Assembly (NCBI GenBank): GCA_016710115.1
Contig: JADJLN010000011.1
Span: forward strand, 1 to 64,000
Origin: Saprospiraceae bacterium
GTDB lineage: Bacteria > Bacteroidota > Bacteroidia > Chitinophagales > Saprospiraceae
DNA length: 64,000 bases
Direction: 5' to 3'
Part shown: piece after piece, positions 9,565 through 19,050 of the stretch
How positions within the stretch are numbered: the first letter of the stretch is position 1
How the letters are laid out: every line of letters starts with the position of its first letter
Program-made: the position numbers and the translations under genes
The notes under the pieces: generated by a model
Database searches by the model: none
What the model was told of the DNA's origin: nothing
Seen by the model: the letters and a program-made list of their open reading frames with translations, nothing else

Positions 9565-10418
9565 ATGCATTGGACGGATCGGTATGTCCACACACTGATC
9601 TACAGTCATATCTGGGTTGCAGGGGCGGCAACGGCCCTCGGTTGGCAAACCCTCATTCTGAATCATCACACACCCGCTTGTGATGGACTGACGATCTATC
9701 TCTTTTCAGGCACCATGATGGCCTACTCCCTTCAGCGGTGGTTCGGGATGTCTGTCCTATCCGACCACAGGCAAAACCTGATCGGCCCTGTGCGGCAATG
9801 GTGGCCCTGGATGGTCGCGATCAGTGGTATCGCAGCCTTGACTTCCTTTTTCCAATTATCACCGTCGGCAAAATGGGTTGGGCTGTTGGCTGGCATTCTA
9901 TCCATTGTCTATATTGTACCTATCAACACACACCAGCGAATCCGTGATATACCCGGCTTGAAGATCTTTCTGATCAGTATCGTCTGGGCGCTTGCAACCG
10001 TCATTCTCCCCCTTGCACAGGTTACCGATCCGGGCGACTTCTTCCAGACTGGCGCACTTTTCTGCTCCAGAGCACTCTTCATCTTTGCCATTACCCTGCC
10101 ATTTGATCTTCGTGATGAAGAGGCGGACAGTCGTCATCGAACCCTGACGTTGCCCTTGTTGCTCGGGTGGGAAAAATGCCTGAAGATCGGGTTGATCGCC
10201 CCGGGTTGCAGTATATTGATCGACAGTTTGCGCCTGATTCAAGGTTGGATAGACTGGTATGGCTGGTGGGGGAATTCCCTGACGATCCTCCTTGCCTCCT
10301 GGATGCTGTTTCGGACCAATCGAAACCGAAGTGAACGATTTTCGGATTGTGGATGGATGGATTGATGTTTCTACGGCTGATTACGAGCCTGATCCAAACT
10401 CTGAGTACAGTATCCTGA
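9565..10418 (+). CDS. UbiA-like membrane protein (frameshift near the C-terminus)
   Basis: A polytopic inner-membrane protein with seven to eight hydrophobic segments. It has the second Asp-rich motif of UbiA prenyltransferases in the form LPFDLRDEEAD, followed by HRTLTLPLLLG. The first Asp-rich motif is not evident, as in many Bacteroidota UbiA-like proteins of unknown substrate. The uninterrupted frame stops at 10365, but the next frame from about 10330 gives FGLWMDGLMFLRLI up to a stop at 10418, which is the usual last helix, so I extend the gene there. Its end abuts the stop of the convergent gene. The ATG at 9565 is chosen because upstream codons overlap the peptidase gene. Confidence 0.72.
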
Positions 10419-11312
10419 TCAGGGGAGCAGCAGGCGACGGACGCCTAAATGTATGGATGAATACGGCCAGTCATACAGTCCCTGTTCACCCCGGAGGATC
10501 AGTTGCCAATTGTCCTGAAAACTGCCTAGACGACCTTCTACTGCCGCGACCAGTGGCCTGTCATGTAACTTGAAATACCCCCGATAGCCCCGAAGCTCTC
10601 CTCGCAGAGACCATTTTGGCGAACGCCATCCCAGGCTGGCACCATACAGAATGCAGTCATTCTGGCGATGCTGATTATCATAGGTCTGGTAGGCATAGAA
10701 TCCAGCCATGAGCTCCCATTCGAGAGCGGGCTGTCCGGCGATCCGCCCGGCAGAAGACAAGTCAAAAAAGTACCCCGGCGTATCCGTATAACGGGCAGCA
10801 CCCAGATTGGTCCCCGAGGCCGTTTTCAGTCCGACCCGGAATTCACTGTACACCGGAATCCAGCGTTTCGGGATGCGGATTATGGTTTCTACATAGATAT
10901 CTCCTCCCGCCCATTGCTGGTCATAGGACAGGAAATGGATTTTCCTCCGGGTCTTGAGTTCGTGATTTGTGTGATACCATTCCAGGGGAACCAGGTGAAC
11001 CCGTAACCGGATTTCGGGAGTAGCCTGCCAGCGCAGGTCCATCGCGGAATGAAGCGTCGTTTCACCTGATCGAAATGAAGCGGCACCTGACAGCGTGAAA
11101 CTGGTCGTGCTGTCGTTCTGACCGTGCAAATCCGGAACGGGCAATGCATTTGGCCCCATTCCTGTTGGCGTGAGTTCGAGGTAGTGTTCGAACGGTGTGA
11201 CGCCATCCCAATCCACATTGTCAGACCACCACTGGGGCCCCTGAGCCATCCCATATTGCCAAAACAGACAACCTGCAAGCAAGTAGCCAAATCGCCGGTG
11301 AGACCTATTCAT
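10419..11312 (-). CDS. Predicted outer-membrane beta-barrel protein, unknown function
   Basis: A 297-residue protein starting at 11312, where the ATG overlaps the end of trmD by 8 bases. It has a signal peptide (MNRSHRR, then GYLLAGCLFW, cleavage near MAQG) and then many short alternating amphipathic strands rich in Trp, Tyr and Gly, ending in LGVRRLLLP. The pattern fits an outer-membrane barrel. No family is recognised. A longer reading to 11573 is open but runs antiparallel inside trmD and lacks a signal peptide, so it is rejected. Translational coupling to trmD is likely. Confidence 0.65.
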   Translation of the reverse strand: MNRSHRRFGYLLAGCLFWQYGMAQGPQWWSDNVDWDGVTPFEHYLELTPTGMGPNALPVPDLHGQNDSTTSFTLSGAASFRSGETTLHSAMDLRWQATPEIRLRVHLVPLEWYHTNHELKTRRKIHFLSYDQQWAGGDIYVETIIRIPKRWIPVYSEFRVGLKTASGTNLGAARYTDTPGYFFDLSSAGRIAGQPALEWELMAGFYAYQTYDNQHRQNDCILYGASLGWRSPKWSLRGELRGYRGYFKLHDRPLVAAVEGRLGSFQDNWQLILRGEQGLYDWPYSSIHLGVRRLLLP

Positions 11313-11988
11313 CTTCCAGCATTTCAGGACGTCGGGTTTTTGTCCGTTGAACGGCCTGGTCATAGCGCCAGGCTTCGATCGCTTCAAAATTGCCGGACAG
11401 CAGAACATCCGGTACCTTCCACCCTCTGAATTCCGCCGGGCGTGTATAGACGGGGGGAGCCACCAGATTATCCTGAAACGAATCAAACAGAGCGGATGTC
11501 TCATCATTGAGTACACCGGGAAGAAGACGGCCCACGGTGTCCACCACCACCGCTGCTGCCAGCTCTCCCCCACTCAGGACGTAATCACCGATACTGATTT
11601 CCCGGGTAATCACATGTTCACGGATGCGCTCGTCAATGCCCTTATAGTGTCCACAGATCAGCATCAGGTTTTTCTGGAGCGATAATTTATTGGCCATGGG
11701 TTGATTCAGCTGCTCTCCATCCGGGGCCATATAGATGATCTCATCATACGTGCGTTGGGACTGCAAGTCTTCGATACAGTCCATCAATGGTTGCGGCATC
11801 ATGACCATTCCAGCTCCACCGCCAAAGGCGTAATCATCGACCTGATAATGTTTGCCAATGCCGTATTTACGCAAATCGACAATATTCACTTCGAGCAGTC
11901 CTCGATCTTTTGCCCTGCCCAGAATCGAGTGGCTGAGCGGACTGTCGAGTAATTCAGGAACAACGGTAATAATATCGATATGCAACAC
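11305..11988 (-). CDS. trmD: tRNA (guanine-37-N1)-methyltransferase
   Basis: A 227-residue SPOUT-fold methyltransferase that modifies G37 of tRNAs reading CNN codons, preventing frameshifting. The AdoMet-binding trefoil knot region is visible as LMLICGHYKGIDERI and EISIGDYVLSGGELAA, and the start MLHIDIITVVPELL is typical. The normal length is 225-250. Unusually for many bacteria it is not next to rpsP, rimM or rplS here. It is followed by the barrel-protein gene (8-base overlap) and preceded by the SET-domain gene 12 bases upstream in the same direction. Confidence 0.96.
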   Translation of the reverse strand: MLHIDIITVVPELLDSPLSHSILGRAKDRGLLEVNIVDLRKYGIGKHYQVDDYAFGGGAGMVMMPQPLMDCIEDLQSQRTYDEIIYMAPDGEQLNQPMANKLSLQKNLMLICGHYKGIDERIREHVITREISIGDYVLSGGELAAAVVVDTVGRLLPGVLNDETSALFDSFQDNLVAPPVYTRPAEFRGWKVPDVLLSGNFEAIEAWRYDQAVQRTKTRRPEMLEDE

Positions 11989-12000
11989 TGGACCTCCGGC

Positions 12001-12591
12001 TTATTGCCTGCGTTTGACGAGTGACAAAGATGGGTAATGTTGTTCAGGATCAGCGAGGAAATCATCAATTTGCGCCTCCAGTTCAGGTTGTACCAGTGAC
12101 CAAAGGGGTTGTTCAACTTGCCTGATCCGAAGCAGAGCAGATTTTACCTCTTCATCCCACACTGAAACATGGGTATCCAGATCAGAAGCGGAAACAATGC
12201 CCCGGCATCCCGGTTTTGAGCAGGAGAGGGCCATTGGGGCCTCGAGATTGAACAGGCCGTACTCGTCTGTTATTTCATCGCCAGGAAGGATGTCTCGGAT
12301 GGCAATCTCAAATCCGAAACCGGTTGTCATCGTATTGGGAAAACAGCAATGATTGACATATTTCCCCAGGTCCCAACTCAGGATGCGATTTCCCTGTTCG
12401 TCCACATAGGCATATCGTTCGACCGGAGCTAGAAGAAGAGGAGGAAGGGCTGCATAGTCGAGATCATTGATCACCAGTTCAAGTGGATCCCGGATGTATG
12501 TGATCGTTCCATGAGGAATAAATTCGGTAGCATATACACCAAGACCAATCCGAGAACTCTTGTTTTTCAATCGGGATGCCGGATGAAACAT
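12001..12591 (-). CDS. SET-domain protein (putative protein-lysine methyltransferase)
   Basis: About 196 residues from the ATG at 12591 (MFHPASRL); an upstream ATG at 12615 is less likely. It has the SET motifs in order: GLGVYATEFIPHG, YVNHCCFPNT (the NHxCxPN AdoMet site), GDEITDEYG (the DEYG catalytic Tyr) and a post-SET-like Cys pair in LSCSKPGCRG. SET proteins methylate lysine side chains with AdoMet. Bacterial members are sporadic and their targets largely unknown. It lies 12 bases upstream of trmD on the same strand, so the two may be co-transcribed. Confidence 0.85.
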   Translation of the reverse strand: MFHPASRLKNKSSRIGLGVYATEFIPHGTITYIRDPLELVINDLDYAALPPLLLAPVERYAYVDEQGNRILSWDLGKYVNHCCFPNTMTTGFGFEIAIRDILPGDEITDEYGLFNLEAPMALSCSKPGCRGIVSASDLDTHVSVWDEEVKSALLRIRQVEQPLWSLVQPELEAQIDDFLADPEQHYPSLSLVKRRQ

Positions 12592-12682
12592 GATCACTTT
12601 TTCGCAAAGATTCACTGATTTTGGAAGATTTCCATGAAGGGGACCGGCTTAAAATTTATTGGTCCATTTCACTGTGAGATGC

Positions 12683-12690
12683 TACATTTG
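12683..12690 (+). promoter_or_regulatory. -7 promoter element of the dksA-like gene
   Basis: Exact TAnnTTTG match, TACATTTG. It would give a leader of roughly 150 bases before the ATG at 12843, long for this window, where leaders are otherwise 0-25 bases. The leader has GA-rich stretches but no hairpin I can defend. Confidence 0.4.
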
Positions 12691-12842
12691 CAGCGAAATT
12701 TTTATGCACTACAGGCTCGGCTTCCCTTGGGGAAAGATGAGGGGAGGAGGATGCTGGGAAACTTTTTAGCCCGTTTTGCCGTTATTGGGGCACTTTAGCA
12801 CCTGCGGGTTGCTCATCTTCATTTTCAAGACAATTGAAACGC

Positions 12843-13310
12843 ATGGAAAACACCTCATCTTCAGAAGCAACTCGGTATTCTGATGCTGAACTGGAAGAGT
12901 TCCGACTTCTGGTGAATGAAAAACTGGAAAAGGCCCGCACTGAACTGGAATTCATGCAGAGCCAGCTCTCCGAAATGAGCGAGAACACCAACAATAAAAA
13001 CAGCGGTGATCTCTTTGATGACAGCAGTTTGCACACCGAAATCGAAATGATGAGCCGGATGATCTCCAGGCAACAGCATTTTGTCCAGAACCTGGAAGCG
13101 GCATTGTTCAGGATTCGAAACAAGACCTACGGCATTTGTTCCGTCACCGGACAATTGATCAGTAAACAGCGACTGCTGCTGGTTCCTCATGCAACAAAAA
13201 GTGTGATCGGTAAGGAAGAAGAGAAGAAACAGATGGCTCAGGAGCCCTTCAAAGGCGTATATTCGGGGCAAAACCCGCTGCACAACGAATTCGGCGGAAG
13301 TGACGATTAA
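12843..13310 (+). CDS. DksA/TraR-type RNA polymerase regulator lacking the zinc cysteines
   Basis: A 155-residue protein with an N-terminal coiled-coil region (ELEEFRLLVNEKLEKA and onward) and a C-terminal globular part, TYGICSVTGQLI then RLLLVPHAT, corresponding to the DksA zinc-finger domain. Only one of the four zinc Cys is present, which is the usual state of the abundant Bacteroidota DksA paralogue. DksA proteins bind the RNA polymerase secondary channel and modulate rRNA and amino-acid promoters with ppGpp. The ATG at 12843 is used; a TTG three codons upstream is possible. A strong terminator follows at 13368. Confidence 0.85.
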   Translation: MENTSSSEATRYSDAELEEFRLLVNEKLEKARTELEFMQSQLSEMSENTNNKNSGDLFDDSSLHTEIEMMSRMISRQQHFVQNLEAALFRIRNKTYGICSVTGQLISKQRLLLVPHATKSVIGKEEEKKQMAQEPFKGVYSGQNPLHNEFGGSDD

Positions 13311-13367
13311 CTTCGCTCCTTTCCCGGGCGTTCATCGCCATTCAAAACTTTTTCGCAGACAACAGGT

Positions 13368-13400
13368 CCTGCCCTCCCTCGGGGGGAGCAGGATTTTTTA
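13368..13400 (+). terminator. Intrinsic terminator after the dksA-like gene
   Basis: GC-rich stem with arms TCCTGC and GCAGGA extended by C/G pairs around a short loop, followed by six T (13395-13400). Confidence 0.75.
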
Positions 13401-13451
13401 TTATTGCGGTACAGTTCCCAACATTCATCAAGCCCTACCAGCAAACTGTCC

Positions 13452-14858
13452 ATGAAGAACAAGTATTTCGACCTGATCGACCAGACATTTGACTTTCCAC
13501 AAGAGGGCTTTGATATTGAAAATGGTTACCTGACATTTCACAACTTCTCGGTCATGCATTTGATCCAGAAGTACGGTACACCACTCAAACTGACCTATCT
13601 TCCTCGCATCGGCGCCCAGATCAAGAAAGCAAAAAACTTCTTTAACAGGGCTATCAAGGCCTTGAACTATGGTGGTGACTATTATTACTGCTATTGTACC
13701 AAAAGCAATCACTTCCGCTATATCCTGGATGAGGTCATGCAAAATGATGTTCATCTGGAAACGTCGTCCTCATTCGATATCGATCTGTTACGAAATCTGT
13801 ATGCATCCGGAAAGCTGAAAAAGGAATCCATCATTATCAACAATGGATTCAAGCCAAGGGCCTACACGGAAAAAATCGCCAGTCTGATCAATGAAGGATT
13901 CTACAATGTGATCCCCGTCCTTGACCACCCGGATGAACTGGCGAATTATGATGAGCTGGTACGTGGTGAATGCAAACTGGGGATTCGTGTGGCGACCGAT
14001 GAGGAACCCAACTTCGAGTTCTACACATCCAGACTTGGATTCCGTGCTACCGAAGTCATTCCCTATTATCAGGAACGCATTGCCAACAACCCCAAGTTCA
14101 AACTGAAGATGCTCCACTTTTTTGTGGATACAGGAATCAAGGACACGATCTACTATTGGGGCGAACTGAAGAAAGCGATCAAGCTGTATGGTGATTTGAA
14201 GAAGATTTGTCCGGAACTCCGGGCCATCAACATCGGAGGTGGAATGCCGATTCGGAATACCCTCAGCTTTGAGTATGACTACAAATACATGGTCAAGGAA
14301 ATCATCAGCCTGATCCAGCAGGCCTGTGAAGAGGATGGCATTCCTGAACCGGACATTTTCACTGAATTCGGAAAATACACGGTCGGCGAAAGCGGGGCAA
14401 CCATCTTTTCCGTGCTGGCTCAGAAGAAACAGAACGATGCCGAGACCTGGTATATGATCGACAATTCCCTGATGAACACGCTACCTGACAGCTGGGGTAT
14501 CTATGAGCGATTCATCCTCCTTCCTGTCAACAAATGGGATCATGAATATCATCGGGTCAATATCGGTGGCCTGAGCTGTGACAACTCCGATTATTACAAT
14601 TCGGAGGTTCATGAAAACCAGGTTTATCTCCCTCGCATCGAAGCGGATGATGAAGAGCCATTATATATCGGCTTCTTCCACACCGGAGCTTACCAGGATT
14701 CGATCAGTGGCTTTGGCGGTATCAAACACTGTCTTATCCCTGCTCCCAAACATGTGATCGTAGATCGGGATGAAATGGGCAACCTGGTTGACTGGCAGGT
14801 ATATGAGGAGCAAACTGCCGAGAGCATGCTGAAGATCCTGGGGTATATACAGGAATAG
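13452..14858 (+). CDS. speA: Arginine decarboxylase (PLP-dependent, alanine-racemase fold)
   Basis: A 468-residue enzyme of the Bacteroidota-type biosynthetic arginine decarboxylases, shorter than the E. coli SpeA of about 650. It makes agmatine for polyamine synthesis. Visible features are the N-terminal barrel with the PLP Lys in YCYCTKSNHF, the Gly-rich phosphate-binding stretch INIGGGMPI, EFGKYTVGESG, and the C-terminal active-site Cys in GLSCDNSDYY. The ATG at 13452 (MKNKYFDLID) matches family starts; an upstream in-frame ATG at 13404 sits next to the terminator. The frame is intact. A bidirectional terminator follows directly. Confidence 0.9.
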   Translation: MKNKYFDLIDQTFDFPQEGFDIENGYLTFHNFSVMHLIQKYGTPLKLTYLPRIGAQIKKAKNFFNRAIKALNYGGDYYYCYCTKSNHFRYILDEVMQNDVHLETSSSFDIDLLRNLYASGKLKKESIIINNGFKPRAYTEKIASLINEGFYNVIPVLDHPDELANYDELVRGECKLGIRVATDEEPNFEFYTSRLGFRATEVIPYYQERIANNPKFKLKMLHFFVDTGIKDTIYYWGELKKAIKLYGDLKKICPELRAINIGGGMPIRNTLSFEYDYKYMVKEIISLIQQACEEDGIPEPDIFTEFGKYTVGESGATIFSVLAQKKQNDAETWYMIDNSLMNTLPDSWGIYERFILLPVNKWDHEYHRVNIGGLSCDNSDYYNSEVHENQVYLPRIEADDEEPLYIGFFHTGAYQDSISGFGGIKHCLIPAPKHVIVDRDEMGNLVDWQVYEEQTAESMLKILGYIQE

Positions 14859-14880
14859 TCGGCAGCCAACGAAATGGATA

Positions 14881-14914
14881 AAAAAAGGGCCCTTGTTACC
14901 AGGGGCCCTTTTTT
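14881..14914. terminator. Bidirectional intrinsic terminator between speA and the FKBP gene
   Basis: Perfect 12-bp inverted repeat AAAAAAGGGCCC / GGGCCCTTTTTT with a 10-base loop. A-tracts on one side and T-tracts on the other serve both convergent genes. Confidence 0.9.
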
Positions 14915-14930
14915 GTCATTCTGAACAGAA

Positions 14931-15602
14931 TTAATCTATGCTGATCAATTCCACCTCGAAGATCAATGGTGTGAAGGGCGGAATCTTGGCTCCTGCACCA
15001 CGTGATCCATAAGCGAGATCTGAAGGTACATATAGGCGCCACTTGTCGCCCACCTTCATCAATTGAAGTGCTTCTGTCCAACCCTTGATCACTCCATTGA
15101 CAGGGAAGGAAGCAGGCTCGCCGCGATCCACAGAGCTGTCGAAAACGGTCCCATCGAGCAAGGTGCCATGGTAGTGGGTCGTCACTTTGTCTGTCAACCC
15201 TGGAGAAGCACCAGAACCCGCATTGATCACTTCATACTGCAATCCACTGGGCAGACTTTTCACTCCCGGTTTTTTGCCATTTTCTGCAAAGAAGGCAGCG
15301 GCATTAGCCACGGCATCAGCAAATTTAGCTTCGTCCTTTTTCTGCATGTATTGTTGGACGACCTGGTTTGCAGCTGCCTGGTCGAGCTTCATGTCACTCT
15401 TGGTGATGGCCGCTTTCAGCCCGTCGGCCAAGGAAGCTATATCCAGTTTTTCAAATCCCTGCTTTGACAGATTGTCTCCGACAAGGATCCCCAGGCTGTA
15501 ACTCAATGAATCCATTTGTTGTGCGTTTGTTGTATTGGTGGTGAAAATCAGAAGCCCGATAATGAAAAATAGTGGCTTCCTAGAAAGCATGTGTTTATTC
15601 AT
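14931..15602 (-). CDS. FKBP-type peptidyl-prolyl cis-trans isomerase (Mip/FklB type, exported)
   Basis: A 223-residue protein with a signal peptide (hydrophobic FFIIGLLIFTT, cleavage after NAQ), a Mip-type N-terminal helical dimerisation domain (SLSYSLGILVGDN to about residue 110) and a C-terminal FKBP domain with VTTHYHGTLLDGTVFDSS and LAYGSRGAG. It is expected to assist folding of proteins in the periplasm. It starts 4 bases inside the end of the M20 peptidase gene upstream, so the two form an operon. Length and frame are normal. Confidence 0.92.
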   Translation of the reverse strand: MNKHMLSRKPLFFIIGLLIFTTNTTNAQQMDSLSYSLGILVGDNLSKQGFEKLDIASLADGLKAAITKSDMKLDQAAANQVVQQYMQKKDEAKFADAVANAAAFFAENGKKPGVKSLPSGLQYEVINAGSGASPGLTDKVTTHYHGTLLDGTVFDSSVDRGEPASFPVNGVIKGWTEALQLMKVGDKWRLYVPSDLAYGSRGAGAKIPPFTPLIFEVELISID

Positions 15603-16994
15603 GATGGTTGTTTTAATTCTACGTAGCGTTGATAGAAGTAAGGAATTGTTTCAATCCCCTTATAAAAGTTGAACAGGCCAAAGTGTTCATTCGGTGAATG
15701 AATCGCATCACTATCCAGACCAAATCCCAGCAAGACGGATTTTGCCTTGAGTACGGTTTCCAAAGAGTGCGACAATCGGAATACTACCTCCACTGCGCAC
15801 CGGTATGGGAGCTTTTTCGAAGGTTTGGGTCATCGCCCATTCCGCAGCCCGGTATTCTGCTGAATCTGTTGGCGTGACAGCGGCGTCCCCTCCATGGTGC
15901 GGAGTAACCTTGACACTGACACTATCTGGGGCTATCGATTCGAAATGCTTTTTAAACCGTTTGAATACCTTTTCCGGATCCTGGTGTGGGACCAATCGCA
16001 TACTGATCTTGGCGAATGCCTTTGAAGGCAGGACTGTCTTGGCACCGTCACCTGTATAACCGCCCCAGATGCCATTGACATCGAGCGTGGGTCTGATGCT
16101 GGTTCGTTCGAGCGTAGTGTACCCCTTTTCTCCATGCAAGACCTTGACACCCAGGTCGCGCATGTATGATTTTTCATTGTATGGGGCCTGATTCATGGCC
16201 TTCCGTTCGCTTTTGCTGACTTTATCGACATCGTCATAAAACCCGGGGATGGCAATCTCCCCTCGCTTGTTATGCAGCTCGGCGATCATCTTCGACAGGA
16301 TATTGATCGGATTGGCTACAGCACCGCCATAGACACCGGAATGGAGGTCTCTGTTCGGTCCGGTCACCTCCACCTCCAGGTAGGTCAACCCGCGCAAGCC
16401 GGTGGTGATCGAGGGTACTTTATTGTCCAGGATGGACGTATCCGAGATCAGGACCATATCACAGGCCAGACGATTTTTTTCCTTTTTGCAGAACTTCTCC
16501 AGATTGACAGAGCCAACTTCTTCCTCTCCTTCAATCATAAATTTGATATTGCAGGGCACATTCTTCGACTTGAGCATGGCTTCAAATGCCTTGACATGCA
16601 TGAAAAGCTGGCCTTTGTCATCACATGCGCCCCGCGCAAAAATGGCCCCTTTCGGATGCCGTTTAGTCGGCTTGATGACAGGTTCAAAAGGCGGTGTCTC
16701 CCAAAGCTCCAGCGGGTCTGCAGGTTGGACATCATAGTGGCCATAGACCAGAACTGTCGGCAGGCTTTTGTCCTTGATGAATTCCCCGTAAACGATCGGG
16801 TGACCGGCTGTTTCACATACCTCAACTTTGTTCACACCTGCCTTCTTCAAGTAGGAGGCTACCAGTTTGGCGGTATCGGCAACGGAGGACTTGTATTTGG
16901 GATCGGCAGAAACGGATGGGATGCGGAGTAACTCAAGAAGCTCATCCAGAAAACGCTCCTTGTTTTCCTGGATATAGGCCTGTGTTTGATTCAT
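15599..16994 (-). CDS. M20 family metallopeptidase / dipeptidase (frameshifted)
   Basis: A cytosolic dizinc peptidase of about 460 residues. Metal and catalytic residues are visible: VYGHYDVQPAD (His, Asp), GACDDKGQ (Asp), MIEGEEEVGS (Glu pair), LISDTSIL (Asp) and a C-terminal NEHFGLFNF (His). The main frame is interrupted near 15755-15775, after GGSIPIVALF, and the remaining C-terminal 60 residues continue in another frame to 15599. Sequence on both sides is conserved, so one indel explains it. It lies upstream of and overlaps the FKBP gene. An exact -7 element lies at 17018-17025. Confidence 0.88.
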
Positions 16995-17017
16995 TCGAAG
17001 AACTCGTTAATTGCCTG

Positions 17018-17025
17018 CAAAGATA
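17018..17025 (-). promoter_or_regulatory. -7 promoter element of the M20 peptidase-FKBP operon
   Basis: Exact TAnnTTTG (TATCTTTG, minus strand 17025-17018). The predicted start of transcription is near 17013, about 19 bases before the ATG. Confidence 0.5.
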
Positions 17026-17035
17026 GCGCAAAAAG

Positions 17036-17576
17036 TCAAAACATCGGGCCGAGGAAGTCGATGTCGCCGGGTGGCCAGCTCCTGTCATGAACACGTTTGA
17101 CCATGACTTCCCCATGCAGGGGTCTTCGGCACAAACCCAGACTTTTACCGCTCAGATAAGCCAGCCAGGTACATTTGGCGTCGAGCTCCTGAAATCCGAT
17201 CTCCTGAAAAAAAGCCTTCTCTCCGGACAGAGCCACCAGAAAAAATTCCTCGTTTGTCCGCAATCGCTTCCAGCTGCTGGACCAGAACTGTGGCTATCTT
17301 CTGACGCAGTCTGTCAGCCTCCACACACAAGTCCGCTACGCCCAGAATGACCATATGATGATCCCCGACAAGCACTTCCCGAATGACACCGGCTACATGG
17401 CCCACCAGTTGATTTTTCTCCCACCCCAATACACGTACATGCGGCGGTTGGGGGAAGTAAATCTTGTCGACCGGATAATCTTCAAATGAGGCATGCAGAA
17501 GTCGTGCAATGGCAACTACCTCATCCTGTCCGAGGTCAAATTCGGCATGCCGGGATAACCGAAAATCTGCTTCCAT
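17036..17576 (-). CDS. GNAT family N-acetyltransferase (frameshifted)
   Basis: About 180 residues from the ATG at 17576 (MEADFRLSRH). The sequence resembles the GNAT subgroup that includes AAC(2')-like and NodA-like enzymes: an N-terminal strand-helix with VAIARLLHASFEDYP, then VRVLGWEKNQLVGHVAGVIR and a V-x-V motif in VILGVADLCVEADRLRQ, where acetyl-CoA binds. The frame breaks near 17260 and the last 75 residues (EEFFLVALSGEKAFFQEIGF and onward) follow in another frame. The acceptor substrate is unknown. A longer N-terminus to 17669 is open but hydrophobic and non-conserved. Confidence 0.7.
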
Positions 17577-17792
17577 GTGAATGGGTTCCGAAATCTGAAA
17601 AAATGTATTCTCAAATATGAGACAAATGATCCATACAAGTAAACCAGTCGATCGGTTTTCCGAATTCATGATGCAAATTCAGTACCAGCATATAGGGATC
17701 CACGTCTGCAAAATCTGCAACCATGGCACCGGAACAGTCAGGAATGCTGGTCAACAATCAGACACCTATCTTTACACACAGAACACGTACGC

Positions 17793-18393
17793 ATGAAACC
17801 GACATGCAAAACCGTCCTCGGGCTGCAATTGCCGACTGATCCCAGATGGGTCAACTCGCCGAAATCTCCTGGAAGAGATCCTGACTGATCATGCCTATTG
17901 CGAACAGAAGGCCGCTACCGCCTGTATCTCCCTGATCCAGACCTTTCCTGACCATGGCGATATGGTAGAGGCCGTCGCTCCGATTGTGACAGAAGAATGG
18001 GGCCATTTTCGAATGGTCATGCAGGAGTTGAAAAAACGAAACCTGCCGCTGGGTTTTCAACGAAAAGACGAATATGTCAATGGTCTGCTGGCCTTTCAGA
18101 AAAAAGGCGGGACGCGAGTTGACCGGTTGATCGAAAAACTGCTGACCTGCGCTTTGATCGAGGCCCGGAGTTGTGAGCGCTTCCGGTTATTATCGCTTGG
18201 TTTGGATGAAGAGGATTTACGCACATTTTACCACAAGTTCATGATCGCAGAAGCCGGACATTATCGCCTGTTTCTGGATCTGGCCACTGGAGTCGGGAAA
18301 TCGGATGAGGTCAGAAAGCGGTGGCAAGAGTATCTGGATTATGAAGCGGAAATGCTCGCCCGGTTCCCGGTAAGAGGAGACCGGATGCATTAA
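17793..18393 (+). CDS. miaE: MiaE-like tRNA hydroxylase, ferritin-like diiron protein (frameshifted)
   Basis: About 200 residues when two frames are joined near 17850. The start MKPTCKTVLG then LQLPTDPRWV is the usual opening of Bacteroidota MiaE-like proteins. The other frame gives LLEEILTDHAYCEQKAA, then TEEWGHFRMV, CALIEARSCERF and MIAEAGHYRLF, which hold the repeated Glu and ExxH iron ligands. MiaE hydroxylates the isopentenyl group of ms2i6A37 in tRNA. The symbol is by family; no miaA or miaB is nearby. A near-consensus -7 element (TATCTTTA) is at 17767-17774. Confidence 0.78.
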
Positions 18394-18402
18394 TGGTCAG
18401 TA

Positions 18403-19050
18403 TCACCAGATCTCTCGCAGCAGATCCGGTTCAATCCGGTGTTCGCCTTGAAATTGATGCCATCTGGCATGATGAAACCAGGGAGAAACAGCTTCTTCCA
18501 AATGGCGCTTTCGGGTGGACGTGAAAAATGGATCTTCATCTCCCAGAACCAGATCGATCTGACCGGACAGTTTTTCACTCAGTGGCGCCAGATACTCCGC
18601 CTCGGGCACCATTCCTGCCCATAAAATTACTTTTATCGGGCGGATCGCAGAGAGGGCCAACCATCTGCATACGGTTGGCACGCCTTGGGAAAACCCGAGA
18701 ACAGAAACAGGTAATTCACCAAACTGATCATAGACCTGTCGAATAACACTGTCCAGAAACTCCACTTGGTCCCGAATCTCTTCCAACCGATCCTCCCGGG
18801 TCATCCAGGATGCAACCACTTCTCCTTCGAATCCCCGACGGTAAAACCGGGAAAGCCCTTCCGGTGCGATGATCAGCTGGCCAGTTTTAGCAGCAGGCGA
18901 CACCTCCTGGATGAACTCGAATGCTGACTGGGCGTATCCATGACAGACCAACAACAGATGCTCAGGCTCTGTTTTCGGAATGACACTATAGTACCGTGCT
19001 GTCCGTTGGGTAGTCACATGATGACAATGCACACCCTTCATACCCGTCAT
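18403..19050 (-). CDS. Alpha/beta hydrolase, serine esterase (phospholipase/carboxylesterase type)
   Basis: A 215-residue cytosolic hydrolase of the short phospholipase/carboxylesterase family. The oxyanion region is LLVCHGYAQSA, the nucleophile elbow is GFSQGVP, the Asp is in VLGDEDPFF and the His in FQGEHRIE. The length is normal. Its start overlaps the end of the upstream unknown gene by 4 bases (ATGA), so they are one transcript. The natural ester substrate is not predictable. The frame is intact. Confidence 0.85.
   Translation of the reverse strand: MTGMKGVHCHHVTTQRTARYYSVIPKTEPEHLLLVCHGYAQSAFEFIQEVSPAAKTGQLIIAPEGLSRFYRRGFEGEVVASWMTREDRLEEIRDQVEFLDSVIRQVYDQFGELPVSVLGFSQGVPTVCRWLALSAIRPIKVILWAGMVPEAEYLAPLSEKLSGQIDLVLGDEDPFFTSTRKRHLEEAVSPWFHHARWHQFQGEHRIEPDLLREIW

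Noticed and set aside
11313..11573. N-terminal extension of the barrel protein by 87 residues
   Set aside because: It lies inside trmD in another frame and is basic and Trp-rich without a signal peptide; the ATG at 11312 opens a proper signal peptide.
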